64,000 nucleotides of DNA from Paenibacillus sp. OVF10 (GCA_022836915.1 CP094668.1:1426001-1490000); one strand, 5' to 3'; shown: positions 28,885 through 39,412, counted from the stretch's first letter. A program made the numbers and translations. Notes: a model not told the origin generated them from the letters alone.

Positions 28885-30090
28885 GTGCGAATTGCGATAT
28901 TGCTATGTGCATTCGCTGTATATGCGGGCACGGCTTATGCATCTTCTGCTTCCGGCTCAGGTGATCCGATCCCGGGAGATAAGAATACTCAAGACAAGGT
29001 AGTCTATCTGAGTTTTGACGATGGACCGGGTAACCATACCCGTGAAGTATTGGATATTTTGCGCAAGGAGAAGGTTTTGGCTACATTTTTTGTGCTGGGT
29101 GAGCAGGCAGAGCGGTATCCCGAGTTAATCCGGGGGCTTGTGGAAGATGGACATGCTTTGGGCAATCATACGTTCAATCATCAATACGAACAGCTGTACA
29201 GTGATTTTAAAGTGTTCTGGAAACAGATCAAGCAGACAGAGGAAGTGCTGGAGCGGATAACCGGTTTCCGTCCAAATCTGGTGCGAGCACCAGGCGGTAC
29301 CTACGGGCATTTTGACCAGAGTTATTTTGATTTGCTGCATTTGGGTGGATACACCGTCATGGACTGGAACGTCGATAGTGGCGATTCCAAGCGTAAAGGT
29401 GTTCCGGCCAAAGAGATCCTCAGCAATTCGACCAAAGTACCTGCGGGAGCACGTTCGGTCATTGTCCTGATGCATGACGGTGGTGCACATGCTGAAACGG
29501 TAAAAGCACTTCCGGGTATTATCAAATATTATCGTGATCATGGATATCGTTTTGACACCATAAAAAGTACGGATCAACCAGTTCAATTCCGTGTACATCC
29601 AGATGGTAAGTATAAGGCCCGCAAGGCGCCGGGAAAGGCCTGGATCGCAGAGCATGTAGAAGCAAATGCGACGTTGTGGCTCGCAACCAAGAAGCTGAAG
29701 GTAGAGGTGGGATTAGCCGCGGCTACCTTGCAACCGGGCGAGTTCCGCATGGAGGGGCAGCGAATCATGGTGCCTTTGCGTACTTTCATGAAAAAATTCG
29801 GGGGCAGCACTCGCTGGGACTCTGAAACAAGGACAGCCATAGCAGTATGGAAGGAAAGAACGATTCATGCAGACAGTGTGAGCGGAACACTGACAACAAC
29901 AGGGGCAATTGAAACGGGGGCAGTACAGAGTAAGGGTGGAACCATCTGGGTTCCGTTACGTGAGTTACTGGAGCAGATGGGGTTGAGGGTGAATTCCTTA
30001 ACCAGTAATGAAGCAGAGTGGACGGTAAAGGCGGGCACTTCCAGATCCATTTCGGCAATGAACAGTATATTTAAGTATAAAATGATCTGA
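28885..30090 (+). CDS. Polysaccharide deacetylase with C-terminal copper amine oxidase N-like domain
   Basis: Exported or membrane-anchored carbohydrate esterase family 4 protein. The N-terminal hydrophobic segment is VRIAILLCAFAVYAGTAYAS. The NodB domain shows YLSFDDGPGNHTREVLDILR (metal and catalytic Asp pair), GNHTFNH (metal His), VRAPGGTYG and VIVLMHDGG. The C-terminal region, MVPLRTFMKKFGGSTRWDSE and WVPLRELLEQMGLRV, is a copper-amine-oxidase-N-like wall-binding module. The start is uncertain: GTG 28885 has no clear Shine-Dalgarno, while ATG 28790 follows GGTGGAGGT but is one frame away, so one base may be missing near 28865-28880. Confidence 0.85.
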   Translation: MRIAILLCAFAVYAGTAYASSASGSGDPIPGDKNTQDKVVYLSFDDGPGNHTREVLDILRKEKVLATFFVLGEQAERYPELIRGLVEDGHALGNHTFNHQYEQLYSDFKVFWKQIKQTEEVLERITGFRPNLVRAPGGTYGHFDQSYFDLLHLGGYTVMDWNVDSGDSKRKGVPAKEILSNSTKVPAGARSVIVLMHDGGAHAETVKALPGIIKYYRDHGYRFDTIKSTDQPVQFRVHPDGKYKARKAPGKAWIAEHVEANATLWLATKKLKVEVGLAAATLQPGEFRMEGQRIMVPLRTFMKKFGGSTRWDSETRTAIAVWKERTIHADSVSGTLTTTGAIETGAVQSKGGTIWVPLRELLEQMGLRVNSLTSNEAEWTVKAGTSRSISAMNSIFKYKMI

Positions 30091-30193
30091 AGAAAGTCAT
30101 TCTTGCAGGACTATTCTCTCTACTTCCGGGCAACACTGAATCATAGATTACTATGGTTCAGGAATGCTGATGAACGGAAGGAGATCAGAAGAA

Positions 30194-31183
30194 ATGTCTT
30201 ATATTCGAATGGAACATGAACATGCTGTTGAATTGTTAAACAGGGTCATGAAGCGTGTTGAGAGTGTGATTATTGGCAAAAAAACAGAGATTCGTTATGT
30301 CCTCACTGCCATGCTCAGTGGAGGTCATGTACTTCTGGAAGATGTGCCAGGTACCGGGAAAACGATGCTGGTTCGTGCCGTTGCTTCTGCACTGGACTGC
30401 TCCATGGGCCGGATTCAATTCACGTCCGATGTCATGCCGGCAGATGTTACGGGCACTTCAATCTATCATCCACATACAGCTGAATTCAAGTTTCGGCCCG
30501 GACCTGTCATGTCCAACATTGTCCTGGCTGATGAAATAAATCGCGCTTCACCACGCACTCAGTCTGCCCTGCTGGAGGCAATGGAGGAACGACGTATTAC
30601 GGTTGATGGCACAACCTATGCCTTGCCACGCCCGTTCTTTCTGCTGGCGACACAGAATCCGTTACAGTTCGAGGGTACGTACCGTCTGCCTGAAGCGCAG
30701 CTGGATCGATTTATGATGAGAATTGGACTGGGGTATCCCGATCCGGAACAGGAATTGGAATTGTTAACCCGCATGCAAGGTAGAGAAGCGCTTGATGAAC
30801 TTCGCCCTGTCCTGCTTGCTGAAGAAGTCGTAGCCATGCAGCGTGAAGTCAAACAAGTACATGTTGATCCGGTCGTCAAACAGTATCTGGTGGCTGTTGC
30901 TGTAGCCTCTCGCAGCCTTCCGGCGGTCAGATTGGGCATCAGTCCGCGTGGAACACTGGCCTGGATGGCTGCGGCACAGTCATTTGCCTATCTTCAAGGA
31001 CGCAGTTATGTCATTCCGGATGATGTGAAAGAGGTGGCTGTGCCTGTCCTTTCCCACCGTATTCAATTGAAGGCCCAGAACAGAGCGGAGGTTTGGGGGC
31101 AAGTTCAAGTCATTGAAGAAGCCTTATCATCGGTCCCGGTACCTGTACAGATGGCATCACAGGGAAGGGGACGGAGGCAATGA
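30194..31183 (+). CDS. MoxR-family AAA ATPase
   Basis: Cytoplasmic AAA+ chaperone-like ATPase, 329 residues. Walker A is EDVPGTGKTMLVRA, Walker B LADEINRASPRTQSALLEAM, with the family motifs TQNPLQFEGTYRLPEAQLDR and ISPRGTLAWMAAAQ. Start ATG 30194 is preferred over ATG 30164 because AAGGAG precedes it at normal spacing. It forms an operon with the DUF58 and transglutaminase-like genes, the standard MoxR-DUF58-TgpA cluster. Confidence 0.93.
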   Translation: MSYIRMEHEHAVELLNRVMKRVESVIIGKKTEIRYVLTAMLSGGHVLLEDVPGTGKTMLVRAVASALDCSMGRIQFTSDVMPADVTGTSIYHPHTAEFKFRPGPVMSNIVLADEINRASPRTQSALLEAMEERRITVDGTTYALPRPFFLLATQNPLQFEGTYRLPEAQLDRFMMRIGLGYPDPEQELELLTRMQGREALDELRPVLLAEEVVAMQREVKQVHVDPVVKQYLVAVAVASRSLPAVRLGISPRGTLAWMAAAQSFAYLQGRSYVIPDDVKEVAVPVLSHRIQLKAQNRAEVWGQVQVIEEALSSVPVPVQMASQGRGRRQ

Positions 31184-32444
31184 CTGCGCTGGGACAACGG
31201 ATTGTGAGTGCTGTCTTGGTGGTGGCTTTTGCTTCCTTGTATCAGTGGCATGGGGGCAAAGCGGCGTTGTTTCTTTCCGTTATAGCTTTCTTGATGTTCA
31301 CAGGAGGCCTGCTTCTCCATTGGTTCAGACCACGGCGTATTCACATCCGTCGGAAAATACACACGAACCGGATTGAGGCGGGCGAGCAGGTACGGGTTCT
31401 GGTGGAACTGGAATTCAATTGCCGTATTCCATTGTTATGGATCGTTCTGTGTGAGAACACACCTGCAGGTGTTCATCGCAAATTGATTTTCCCGGGAACA
31501 CGGCGACAATTTTCCTATCAATATGAATGTTCTGGGTTACGCAGAGGAGTCTACAGATGGGATACGGGCAGATTGTACTGGGGGGATATGTTTGGCTGGA
31601 ATACCCTCTCCGCAGAGACCGAAGGAGGTACACCCCTGATTGTTGTTCCTCAAGCAACGGCTTGGGGAAGGCTGATTCGGTAGAATTCGCAGCGATGATC
31701 GAAGGGACTCTGTCGGAGCGAAGAAATAGCCAGGGAAACCGTAGCCCTGAGTTCCGTGAATATCAACAGGGTGACCCACTGGGACGAGTTCATTGGAAAA
31801 GTACAGCCAAAACGGGTAAACTTCAGACCTTTCTGCCTGATACCACGGATCTTGCCTCGCTCGGCATCCTTGTGTATGAAGGCGCGTCGGGTTATGACGT
31901 AATTCAGCGGGAGAACATGGATGCACCTGCTTTTGAACAAGTGGTCCGTGCAGCTGCCCGCTGGATTCATACCGCTGAGCGGGATGACATTCCTTATCAT
32001 CTGTGGATGGAAGGCGGCGATAAGAGCTATGATGCACAAGATCAATGGCAACATGGGCCGTTCCATGCAGATGATGAGAATCATGGACTGGACAAGTTAG
32101 CGGGGGCACGAATATCCAAAGCACAATCAGGCTCTGTTTCACTCCGAACGGAGATGCTGGATGGACTGACGAGTGGGTCGCGAATTGTGGTTCTCACAGG
32201 TAAGATGGATCAGGTTCTGGCCGAATGGATCTTAACTGCAATCGGGTCGGGTTATCGTGTAGAGGTGCAATTGACTGAAGCAAACCAGGACCAATTAGGA
32301 TCAACGGATAGATGGATGAATGGATTGAGATATGACAGCTTAAGTTTGGAGCGGCTTCGTCACAGCGGGGTGCCGATCCATTCGGTTACAGACGTTGCGT
32401 TATCTTCATTGGGAAAGGTGGAGGTAACGGATGTGGGAGCGTAA
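31180..32444 (+). CDS. DUF58 domain protein, frameshifted
   Basis: Membrane-associated partner of MoxR ATPases with two N-terminal helices. The DUF58 core is visible as SPEFREYQQGDPLGRVHWKS followed by TAKTGKLQTFLPD. The start overlaps the moxR stop by 4 bases. The frame is lost in the G run 31664-31667. With a fifth G the sequence reads VVPQATAWGKADSVEFAAMI and continues to a stop at 32444, 421 residues in all. The end overlaps the next gene by 14 bases. Confidence 0.87.
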
Positions 32445-34791
32445 TGGTAACCAGCAACCCAATTCCACTGTGGCCGACTTAGAGTCAACGGCCCGTATGA
32501 GAATAGAATCGGCCCATTCTGTGTATAAAGCTGTGAACCAGAATTCTGTGACAGACATAAAGGATGAGGGATATGTTATCGTACCTGTCCTGTACAAAAT
32601 TTTTATTTCGGCCATTTTACTTATACTGTCTCTGGAGTGGATATATCCGGTTACATCATCAGATCAGCAGGGCAGTGAACGGTTCTTGTCCGTAATGGCG
32701 GGATTAACGGGAGCATTGTTGCTCGCGGGGTTAATTCGTACAGGATGGATCACCGGAGTACTAATCCGATTATTCATTGCACTGGCTGCGCTATGTCTGA
32801 TGTACGGAGGAAGTGAACCTGTCCGTTGGGCGGTCGCTTATCCGGGAATATTTTCAGCGGATATGGACACTTTTATAAATAACTGGCGATTTCACTCGAT
32901 TAGTACAGAAACGAGAGGTTTGTTCATGATGTGCGGCTGGAGCATGCTCATGGCTTCTGTGCATTCCCTCGTATTGTTACGTCGAAGCGTTATGCTGTTT
33001 GGCAGTGCAACGCTGCTCTATTTGCTTCTGCTCGAATCCTTTGCGGGGCTGGATGTGTATGCTTCCGTAATACGGTCTGTCCTATGGACTTTTCTTATTC
33101 AGGCTCTGCTTCAGCTACTACGTCTTAATGGAGGAGTCACGACTCCGAGTTATCGCGGCAGCCCCTATGGCCGTTGGAGTGCCGTAACTATCGTTGTTTC
33201 GGCAGGTATGGTGCTTCTCTCCGCGTTACCTGGCCAGTTTGCTTCCATCCCTCAACCGGAACGCATATCTCTGGAACAGATGGGTGAACGCATAGCTCGA
33301 TGGGCAGGTTATACACAGCACAGTAGTATCCCTGCTGCAACGGCAGTCACGGGATATAGCACAGCGGACGCGCCTATGGGAGCACCGTTGGTGCAGGGGA
33401 ATTCCATCTTTTTTATAGCGAAGAGTCCAAAAGTGACGTATTGGCGAGGGAGACCCGTTCATATTATAACGGTAGTACTTGGAGTGACCCGGGTCAAAGC
33501 TTCGAAACGGCAAGTCCATCCGGAATGCTGCGTGCTGATGGTTGGGAGAATCCAACCTATTGGAGTCGCATTCGCCAAACCGTTACGATGCAGCGAGAGT
33601 GGAAAGGACCAAATCCACTCTTTACCGGGGGCATACCGGTCAACGTATCGTTCCAGGATAAGAACAAGGATAATCAGGAAAACATGTTTTCTTTGCTGTC
33701 TAATCGCGATTCGGCAACATTGTGGCTCGCGAGCTCAGGGGACGATAAGATAGTTAAAAATTATTCGGCAGACGTCATGGTTCCTGTCGCAACAGCTGAA
33801 CAGTTACGTCTGCTTGAGGAAACGAATAAAGGGAAAGATCCGGCAGCCATTCGGAGGACCTATCTGCAATTGCCTGCATCACTCCCTGGTCGAGTGCAGA
33901 CGCTTGCCAAGGAAATCATTCAAGGCAGTGAGACCCGTTATGACGCTGTGCAAGCCGTAAAGACTTATCTGGCTGCTCATGCCGAGTATACGTTGGATAC
34001 ACGTATGCCACCGCGAGGAACAGATTTTGTGGACGATTTTCTATTCGTCACCCGGCAGGGGTATTGCAATCATTTCTCCACAGCTATGATTGTGTTACTT
34101 CGTTCGGAAGGCATCCCCGCACGCTGGGTTAAAGGTTTTGGGTCTGGAATGGCTGACCCGGATGTGCCCAGTCAGTATGTGATTTCACAGGGAGATGCAC
34201 ATTCCTGGGTAGAGGTGTATTTTCCGGGTGCAGGCTGGATGCCGTTTGAGGCCACGCCAGGCTTCACCATGGCGCAAGGCGCGGGCGAAGATGTCTCAGC
34301 GCTCGCCGGGCCGCAGCCTGTTGCGGAGAATCCGCCGAATATGAGCGGCGGATTGGCTAACGCGGGCGCATGGCTGCTCGCCCGCGCACGGCCATTGCCG
34401 CGGAGCCATGGCTCGCGGCAGCCCTTGTGGCAGCGGCCCTTCTGGGCGCCGCTGCTCTGGTCCGCATGCGGCGGCTACGCCCCGCGCTGCGGATCAGGCT
34501 GCTGCTGGCGTGGCCACGCAGCAGCTTTCCAGACCGCGAGCGGCTGCTGGGTGCCGCCGCTCCGGTCTGGGCCGCGCTCGCGCGCCGGTACGGCCCGCGG
34601 CCGCCGGGTATGACGCTGCGTGAATATGCAGCGTCACCGGCTTGGCCGCAGGCGCGGACGGCGCGGACATCGCGCGGTTTGCAGCCGACTGGGAACGGCT
34701 GCTGTACGGGCCAGATCGTCCGCTGCGCGCGGACAGTCTGGACTTCCTGCGCCGGGCACTTCGTTTGGCCCGGCGGTTGCAGACGTTGTAA
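32431..34791 (+). CDS. TgpA-type transglutaminase-like membrane protein, three frameshifts
   Basis: Several N-terminal helices (about 45-290), then an extracellular transglutaminase core with RQGYCNHFSTAMIVLLRSEG (Cys), GDAHSWVEVYFPGAGW (His) and PFEATPGF (Asp-region), then a last helix (ALVAAALLGAAALVRMRR) and a DUF4129-like tail. Frame losses: G run 33448-33450 (YWRG should continue ETRSYYNGSTW), a site between 34340 and 34400, and a site near 34635 (after LREYAAS). With three bases restored the protein has 787 residues, ending ARRLQTL. The part from about 34260 on is markedly richer in G+C than the rest. Confidence 0.82.
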
Positions 34792-34956
34792 CACAAGTAT
34801 GTTACAACAAGGACGCCACACAACCTGCCGTGATTTAACTCTCGCGATACTCTCCCCGAGACAGTTTGGCAGGTTGTTGACGGATGATGATCACCACGGG
34901 CACATCTATTCTATGTTTACTGTGCAGCATTTGGTTTATCGCTGCATGCCATACAT

Positions 34957-34994
34957 AAGACGCCTTTCGCGCTGTGCTGCGAACGAGGCGTCTT
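34957..34994 (+). terminator. Hairpin terminator after the transglutaminase gene
   Basis: AAGACGCCT (34957-34965) pairs perfectly with AGGCGTCTT (34986-34994), with inner TTCGC/GCGAA. Apart from this hairpin and the guaA promoter, 34792-35172 holds nothing I can support. Confidence 0.8.
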
Positions 34995-35112
34995 TCCACG
35001 ATCATACACTTGAACCAGCATCTTGCTGCCAAGCTTTTCTATTCGAAATTTCATATTTAGAGGCAATTGGTAATCCTGTTTTGATATGTCGAAAAAGGAG
35101 TTTCGCCTTTCC

Positions 35113-35142
35113 TTGACGGTATGTTTTGTCGTTGCGTATAAT
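35113..35142 (+). promoter_or_regulatory. Sigma-A promoter of guaA
   Basis: TTGACG (35113-35118) and TATAAT (35137-35142) are separated by 18 bases. The start codon is 31 bases downstream, leaving no room for a riboswitch. Confidence 0.8.
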
Positions 35143-35172
35143 TAGTTTCATTGAATTGAGGGAGGCACGGTT

Positions 35173-36711
35173 ATGAATAAGCAGAATGAGATTGTGGTTG
35201 TCCTTGACTTTGGGGGCCAATACAACCAGTTAATCGCCAGAAGAATCCGGGATCTTGGCGTATACAGCGAGCTTTTGCCGTATAACACACCGGCGGAGAA
35301 GATCGCAGAAATGGCACCAAAAGGAATCGTATTTTCAGGTGGGCCGTCCAGCGTATACGCTGAGAATGCTCCACACGTGGACCCAGGTGTTTATGACCTG
35401 GGCTTGCCAATCTTCGGTATCTGCTACGGAATGCAGCTTATGGCCCAACAGCTCGAAGGTAAAGTAGAACGTTCCGAGAAGCGAGAGTACGGTAAAGCAG
35501 ACCTTGAGTTTGCTGCTGGATCTACACTGGCAAAAGGCATTGAAGGCGAACATACGGTATGGATGAGTCACGGTGACCACGTGGTTACACTTCCTCCAGG
35601 ATTCAAACTGGATGCAGGCACGGAAAGTGCGCCAATCGCTGCCATGAGTAACGATGAGCGCAAATTGTATGCTGTTCAGTTCCATCCGGAGGTACGTCAC
35701 TCTGTTCGCGGTAACGACATGATTCGTAACTTCCTGTTCGAAATCTGTGGATGCGAAGGCAACTGGACGATGGAGACATTCATCGATGATACCATCAAAG
35801 ACATTCGTGAAAAAGTTGGCGACAGTAAAGTACTATGTGCGCTTAGCGGCGGTGTAGATTCTTCCGTTGTAGCTGCATTGCTTCACAAAGCCATTGGTGA
35901 TCAACTGACTTGTATGTTTATCGACCACGGTCTACTGCGCAAAGGCGAAGCTGAAAGTGTAATGGAGACATTTGTCGGCAAATTCGACATGAAAGTGGTC
36001 AAAATTGATGCACAGGAGCGCTTTATGTCCAAACTGGCTGGCGTGGATGATCCAGAACAAAAACGTAAAATCATCGGTAACGAGTTTATTTACGTATTTG
36101 ACGAAGAGTCCAAGCAGTTCGATGATTTTGCATTCCTGGCGCAAGGTACACTGTACACGGACATCGTGGAAAGTGGTACAGCGACTGCACAGACCATCAA
36201 ATCTCACCACAACGTGGGCGGTCTGCCTGAAGACATGAACTTCAAACTGATCGAACCGCTGAGCACGCTGTTCAAGGATGAAGTACGTAAAGTGGGTACC
36301 GAGTGTGGCCTGCCGGACGAAATTGTTCATCGTCAGCCGTTCCCTGGTCCGGGTCTTGCGATCCGTGTTCTTGGTGAGGTTACTGAAGAGAAACTTAAAA
36401 TTGTTCGTGATTCAGACTACATCCTGCGTGAAGAGATTGCCAAAGCCGGTCTCGACCGTGAAATCTGGCAGTACTTCACAGCCCTGCCTAACATGAAGAG
36501 TGTCGGCGTTATGGGTGATGCGCGTACGTATTCCTACACTGTAGGTATCCGTGCTGTAACATCCATCGACGGTATGACTGCGGACTGGGCACGTATCCCT
36601 TGGGATGTGCTGGAGAAAATCTCCGTACGGATTGTTAACGAAGTTGATAACGTAAACCGTATCGTCTATGACGTAACATCCAAACCACCTGCAACGATCG
36701 AGTGGGAATAG
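35173..36711 (+). CDS. guaA: GMP synthase (glutamine-hydrolysing)
   Basis: Converts XMP to GMP with glutamine and ATP, cytoplasmic, 512 residues, intact. The class I glutamine amidotransferase domain comes first, with [12 protein letters not shown] (Cys84) and the His/Glu pair in AVQFHPEV. The ATP-pyrophosphatase domain has the P-loop [15 protein letters not shown]. The C-terminal dimerisation domain has [17 protein letters not shown] and ends [16 protein letters not shown] precedes ATG 35173. It has its own promoter and terminator. Confidence 0.97.
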   Translation: MNKQNEIVVVLDFGGQYNQLIARRIRDLGVYSELLPYNTPAEKIAEMAPKGIVFSGGPSSVYAENAPHVDPGVYDLGLPIFGICYGMQLMAQQLEGKVERSEKREYGKADLEFAAGSTLAKGIEGEHTVWMSHGDHVVTLPPGFKLDAGTESAPIAAMSNDERKLYAVQFHPEVRHSVRGNDMIRNFLFEICGCEGNWTMETFIDDTIKDIREKVGDSKVLCALSGGVDSSVVAALLHKAIGDQLTCMFIDHGLLRKGEAESVMETFVGKFDMKVVKIDAQERFMSKLAGVDDPEQKRKIIGNEFIYVFDEESKQFDDFAFLAQGTLYTDIVESGTATAQTIKSHHNVGGLPEDMNFKLIEPLSTLFKDEVRKVGTECGLPDEIVHRQPFPGPGLAIRVLGEVTEEKLKIVRDSDYILREEIAKAGLDREIWQYFTALPNMKSVGVMGDARTYSYTVGIRAVTSIDGMTADWARIPWDVLEKISVRIVNEVDNVNRIVYDVTSKPPATIEWE

Positions 36712-36737
36712 GGTATAGACTCTTAACGATAGATTAT

Positions 36738-36788
36738 AAAAAATGCTCTTTTATCTGCGGTATTTCGCAAATAAAAGGGCATTTTTTT
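36738..36788 (+). terminator. Terminator of guaA
   Basis: AAAAAATGC and CTTTTAT pair with ATAAAAG and GCATTTTTT, ending in a T run 27-77 bases after the guaA stop. Confidence 0.92.
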
Positions 36789-36954
36789 ATAAAGTGAATA
36801 TTGTGATAAAATTTTCATTTGGGTACTTTTTTACAAATAGTACACTCTCAAAATTAATCCCATTTTAAAGTTGACTTCATGATCCTTTCAGGTCCGGCCT
36901 GTACAATAAGTACATACTAAGAGCTATATGGCTACTGAAAGGAGAATTGAATGT

Positions 36955-37206
36955 ATGCGTAAAACCGACTATATGAGCAAATGGAAGATGGGCATTGGAA
37001 GTGCGTTTCTGATGGTGATGCTGGCAGGATGCGGTTCAGGTATGCAAGACCTGGCTTCCGGTTCGGGGGACTTTCCATTTGTGAACTTAGAGGCAGCGGA
37101 TGCTTCTTCCGATCAGACCAGAAACCAGGAGTTATCCTCTGACACAACAACAAACACAAATCAGGAACAACAAGATATACAGGATACTCCGCAGACAGAG
37201 ATATAA
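36955..37206 (+). CDS. Small lipoprotein of unknown function
   Basis: An 83-residue protein. ATG 36955 is chosen because AAAGGAG lies 10 bases upstream. The N-terminus KWKMGIGSAFLMVMLAGCGSG is a lipoprotein signal with lipobox LAGC. The mature part is short, acidic and Gln/Thr/Ser-rich (SSDTTTNTNQEQQDIQDTPQ), with no recognisable domain. It lies alone between guaA and the purine permease, followed by a strong terminator. No function is assigned. Confidence 0.75.
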   Translation: MRKTDYMSKWKMGIGSAFLMVMLAGCGSGMQDLASGSGDFPFVNLEAADASSDQTRNQELSSDTTTNTNQEQQDIQDTPQTEI

Positions 37207-37352
37207 TTAACATAGGACTGATCCGGTAAAAAGTAGCTCCGGAACATGTCGCAAATTGCTCCATATACCTAATGAGTATAAGTCTTCGGAATACGAGACA
37301 TCGTTATTCCTAGATCATCATTCACCTGATTGCTAAAACGCATGAGAAACAT

Positions 37353-37402
37353 AAGCTAGCCTGATTAGAGCGCTTCTGCTCTTTGATCAGGCTAGCTTTT
37401 TA
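37353..37402 (+). terminator. Strong terminator after the small lipoprotein gene
   Basis: The 13-bp perfect arms AAGCTAGCCTGAT and ATCAGGCTAGCTT, plus inner AGAGC/GCTCT, are followed by TTTTT. Confidence 0.92.
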
Positions 37403-37563
37403 TGTTTCCCGCGGAACTTTCAGCCTGAAAGAATGGACATATTCCATTGAGATCTCATCGAAAAAAGCGTATTCAATTGGGTTGTAAACCGCTGAACTGG
37501 TTCAATCTGTTAAATAATACGAACGATATTATAAAAGGGTGATATTAATATTCGTTTTTCTCA

Positions 37564-37592
37564 TTGACAAAAACATACTGCCCTCCTAAAAT
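37564..37592 (+). promoter_or_regulatory. Sigma-A promoter of the purine permease gene
   Basis: TTGACA (37564-37569) and TAAAAT (37587-37592) are separated by 17 bases, upstream of the riboswitch. Confidence 0.8.
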
Positions 37593-37623
37593 AGTGATGG
37601 GAAACAAACAAATAGCGCATACT

Positions 37624-37757
37624 TATTCGTATAATCCTGGGGATTGGCCCGGGAGTCTCTACGAGATCACCCTAATGATCTGGCTACGAAGAGGAGAAGG
37701 CTAAGCACATGAATTCTACATGATTGCGGGGACATCACGCACATTAGAATTTTTTTG
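37624..37757 (+). promoter_or_regulatory. Guanine-type purine riboswitch with terminator
   Basis: Aptamer at about 37624-37692: P1 TTCGTA/TACGAA, J1/2 TATAAT, P2 CCTGGG/CCCGGG, junction GTCTCTACG, P3 AGATC/GATCT with loop ACCCTAAT, and 3' junction GGCTA, whose C marks guanine specificity. The P2 loop (gattgg) is one base shorter than the usual atatgg-type loop. The expression platform is a terminator, AATTCTA (37712-37718) with TAGAATT (37745-37751) and a T run to 37757. Guanine or hypoxanthine should switch off the permease. Confidence 0.88.
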
Positions 37758-37875
37758 TTCTTAGTAAAGGCATCATGCCACTCCTTGTCAGCTGAACCCT
37801 GGGTGAAGAATCTTCATCAGGGTCATTTGTCGTTTTTCAATATGGCTTCAACATCTCTAAGGGGAGTTAGTAATT

Positions 37876-39252
37876 ATGGATCGTTTCTTTAAATTAAAAG
37901 AAAACGGAACAAACGTTAGAACGGAGATTGTTGCGGGTCTTACTACCTTTATGACAATGGCTTACATTCTTTTTGTAAATACGTTGTTCTTGGGTCAAGC
38001 CGGAGCGGGTATGTCGGATAATGCAGTATTTTTTGCAACAGCCGTCGGCGCCGGATTAATGACTATTATTATGGGATTGTTCGTGAATATTCCGATCGCG
38101 CTTGCACCAGGTATGGGATTGAATGCGTACTTCATGACTGTCGTTCTAAGTTCAAATGGGGCGATTACATGGCAGGCTGCTCTCGGAGCAGTGTTCCTTT
38201 CCGGTATCGTGTTCATTATTTTGACCGTCACAAAGATTCGGCAAATGCTGCTTGTTGCAGTTCCGCAGTCGATCAAAATGGCCATTACGGTGGGTATCGG
38301 TCTCTTTATTACCATTATCGGTTTCAAACTTGCTAATCTCGTGGCTGTAACAGTAAATGTTGCACCAGACGCAGATCTGAGTCAGCCGATTCCAGGTAGC
38401 AGTTTTAACCTGTCATTGGGCAACTTTGTAACACATCACGATGCATTGCTGGCTCTGATTGGTTTGCTCCTTATTGCTATACTGATGGTTATGCGCGTCA
38501 AAGGCGCTCTGCTGATCGGGATCATAGCAACAACGCTTATTGGTATTCCAATGGGAGTTACGAATCTGAGTGGTCTTTCAGGCGCAAGCTGGTTGCCTAA
38601 TTTCAGTGATCTGGCAGTTGGACAACTGGATTTGAAAGGTGCCATCAGTCTGGGATTGTTCGAGATCATCTTCATCTTTACCTTCGTTGAATTGTTCGAC
38701 ACGTTTGGTACGATGGTAGGTACTGCAACACGTATGGGGATTATGAAGGATAAGAAAAAAGGCGAGAAAACGATTGGTAAAGCGATGCTCGTCGATGCAG
38801 TTGGTGTCAGCGCAGGTGCTGCACTGGGTACTAGTACCATTACGGCATACGTTGAAAGTGCTTCAGGCGTTGAGGCGGGTGGACGTACAGGACTGACTTC
38901 GGTAACGACAGGTTTGTTGTTCATTTTGGCCCTGTTTATCGCACCGCTTGCGCTTGTTGTTCCATCCGCTGCGACGGCTCCGGCATTGATCATCGTGGGT
39001 GTGCTTATGATGAGTCAAGTGCGCAGCATTGAGTGGGATGATTTCCTGCAAGCTTTCCCTGCGTTCCTTACCATTGTATTGATGCCTTTCACAGGTGGAA
39101 TCGCAAACGGGATCTCCGCAGGTATCGTTTCCTATGTGATTCTGGCGGTGTTCAGTAACTTGGTTACAGAGCGTAAAGTGAAAATTCACTGGCTCATGTG
39201 GATCTTGGCGATCATTGTAGTCTGCCGATACGTATTTATTGGCGGGGAGTAA
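37876..39252 (+). CDS. NCS2 family guanine/hypoxanthine permease
   Basis: Membrane purine transporter of the AzgA/PbuG branch, 458 residues, about 12-14 helices. It has the N-terminal EIVAGLTTFMTMAYILFVNT, PIALAPGMGLNAYFMTVVL, FTFVELFDTFGTMVGTATRM and the substrate-region GTSTITAYVESASGVEAGGR. GGGGAG precedes the ATG. The purine riboswitch upstream and guaA next door support a purine substrate. It could be pbuG or pbuO; the sequence alone does not decide. Confidence 0.92.
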   Translation: MDRFFKLKENGTNVRTEIVAGLTTFMTMAYILFVNTLFLGQAGAGMSDNAVFFATAVGAGLMTIIMGLFVNIPIALAPGMGLNAYFMTVVLSSNGAITWQAALGAVFLSGIVFIILTVTKIRQMLLVAVPQSIKMAITVGIGLFITIIGFKLANLVAVTVNVAPDADLSQPIPGSSFNLSLGNFVTHHDALLALIGLLLIAILMVMRVKGALLIGIIATTLIGIPMGVTNLSGLSGASWLPNFSDLAVGQLDLKGAISLGLFEIIFIFTFVELFDTFGTMVGTATRMGIMKDKKKGEKTIGKAMLVDAVGVSAGAALGTSTITAYVESASGVEAGGRTGLTSVTTGLLFILALFIAPLALVVPSAATAPALIIVGVLMMSQVRSIEWDDFLQAFPAFLTIVLMPFTGGIANGISAGIVSYVILAVFSNLVTERKVKIHWLMWILAIIVVCRYVFIGGE

Positions 39253-39310
39253 GCGTACAATAGTTGTGATGAACAATACTGCGTTAAGTATGTAACCTTA
39301 TATATGAAAG

Positions 39311-39354
39311 AGCGGAAGCCACGGGATTCAAACCCGGAGCTTTCGCTTTTTTTT
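39311..39354 (+). terminator. Terminator of the purine permease gene
   Basis: AGCGGAAGC (39311-39319) pairs with GCTTTCGCT (39339-39347), with inner CGGG/CCCG and a run of eight T. Confidence 0.88.
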
Positions 39355-39392
39355 GTATTCTTTTCTTGAGCAAAATGAATTTCAAAAATGTT

Positions 39393-39412
39393 TTCCTTCT
39401 ATATAGAAGGAA
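39393..39412. other. Perfect 20-bp palindrome; otherwise gene-free AT-rich stretch before rrn
   Basis: TTCCTTCTATATAGAAGGAA is fully self-complementary, so it could be an operator or part of a terminator. The rest of 39355-39690 is AT-rich; the longest plausible frame is about 57 codons with no convincing start or similarity, so no gene is called. Confidence 0.6.

Noticed and set aside
34835..35032. Minus-strand 65-codon frame between the transglutaminase gene and guaA
   Set aside because: It runs through the terminator hairpin, has no Shine-Dalgarno and no family features.
34995..35112. Possible purine riboswitch before guaA
   Set aside because: No TATAAT-P2-P3 aptamer pattern is present, and the promoter leaves only about 25 bases of leader.
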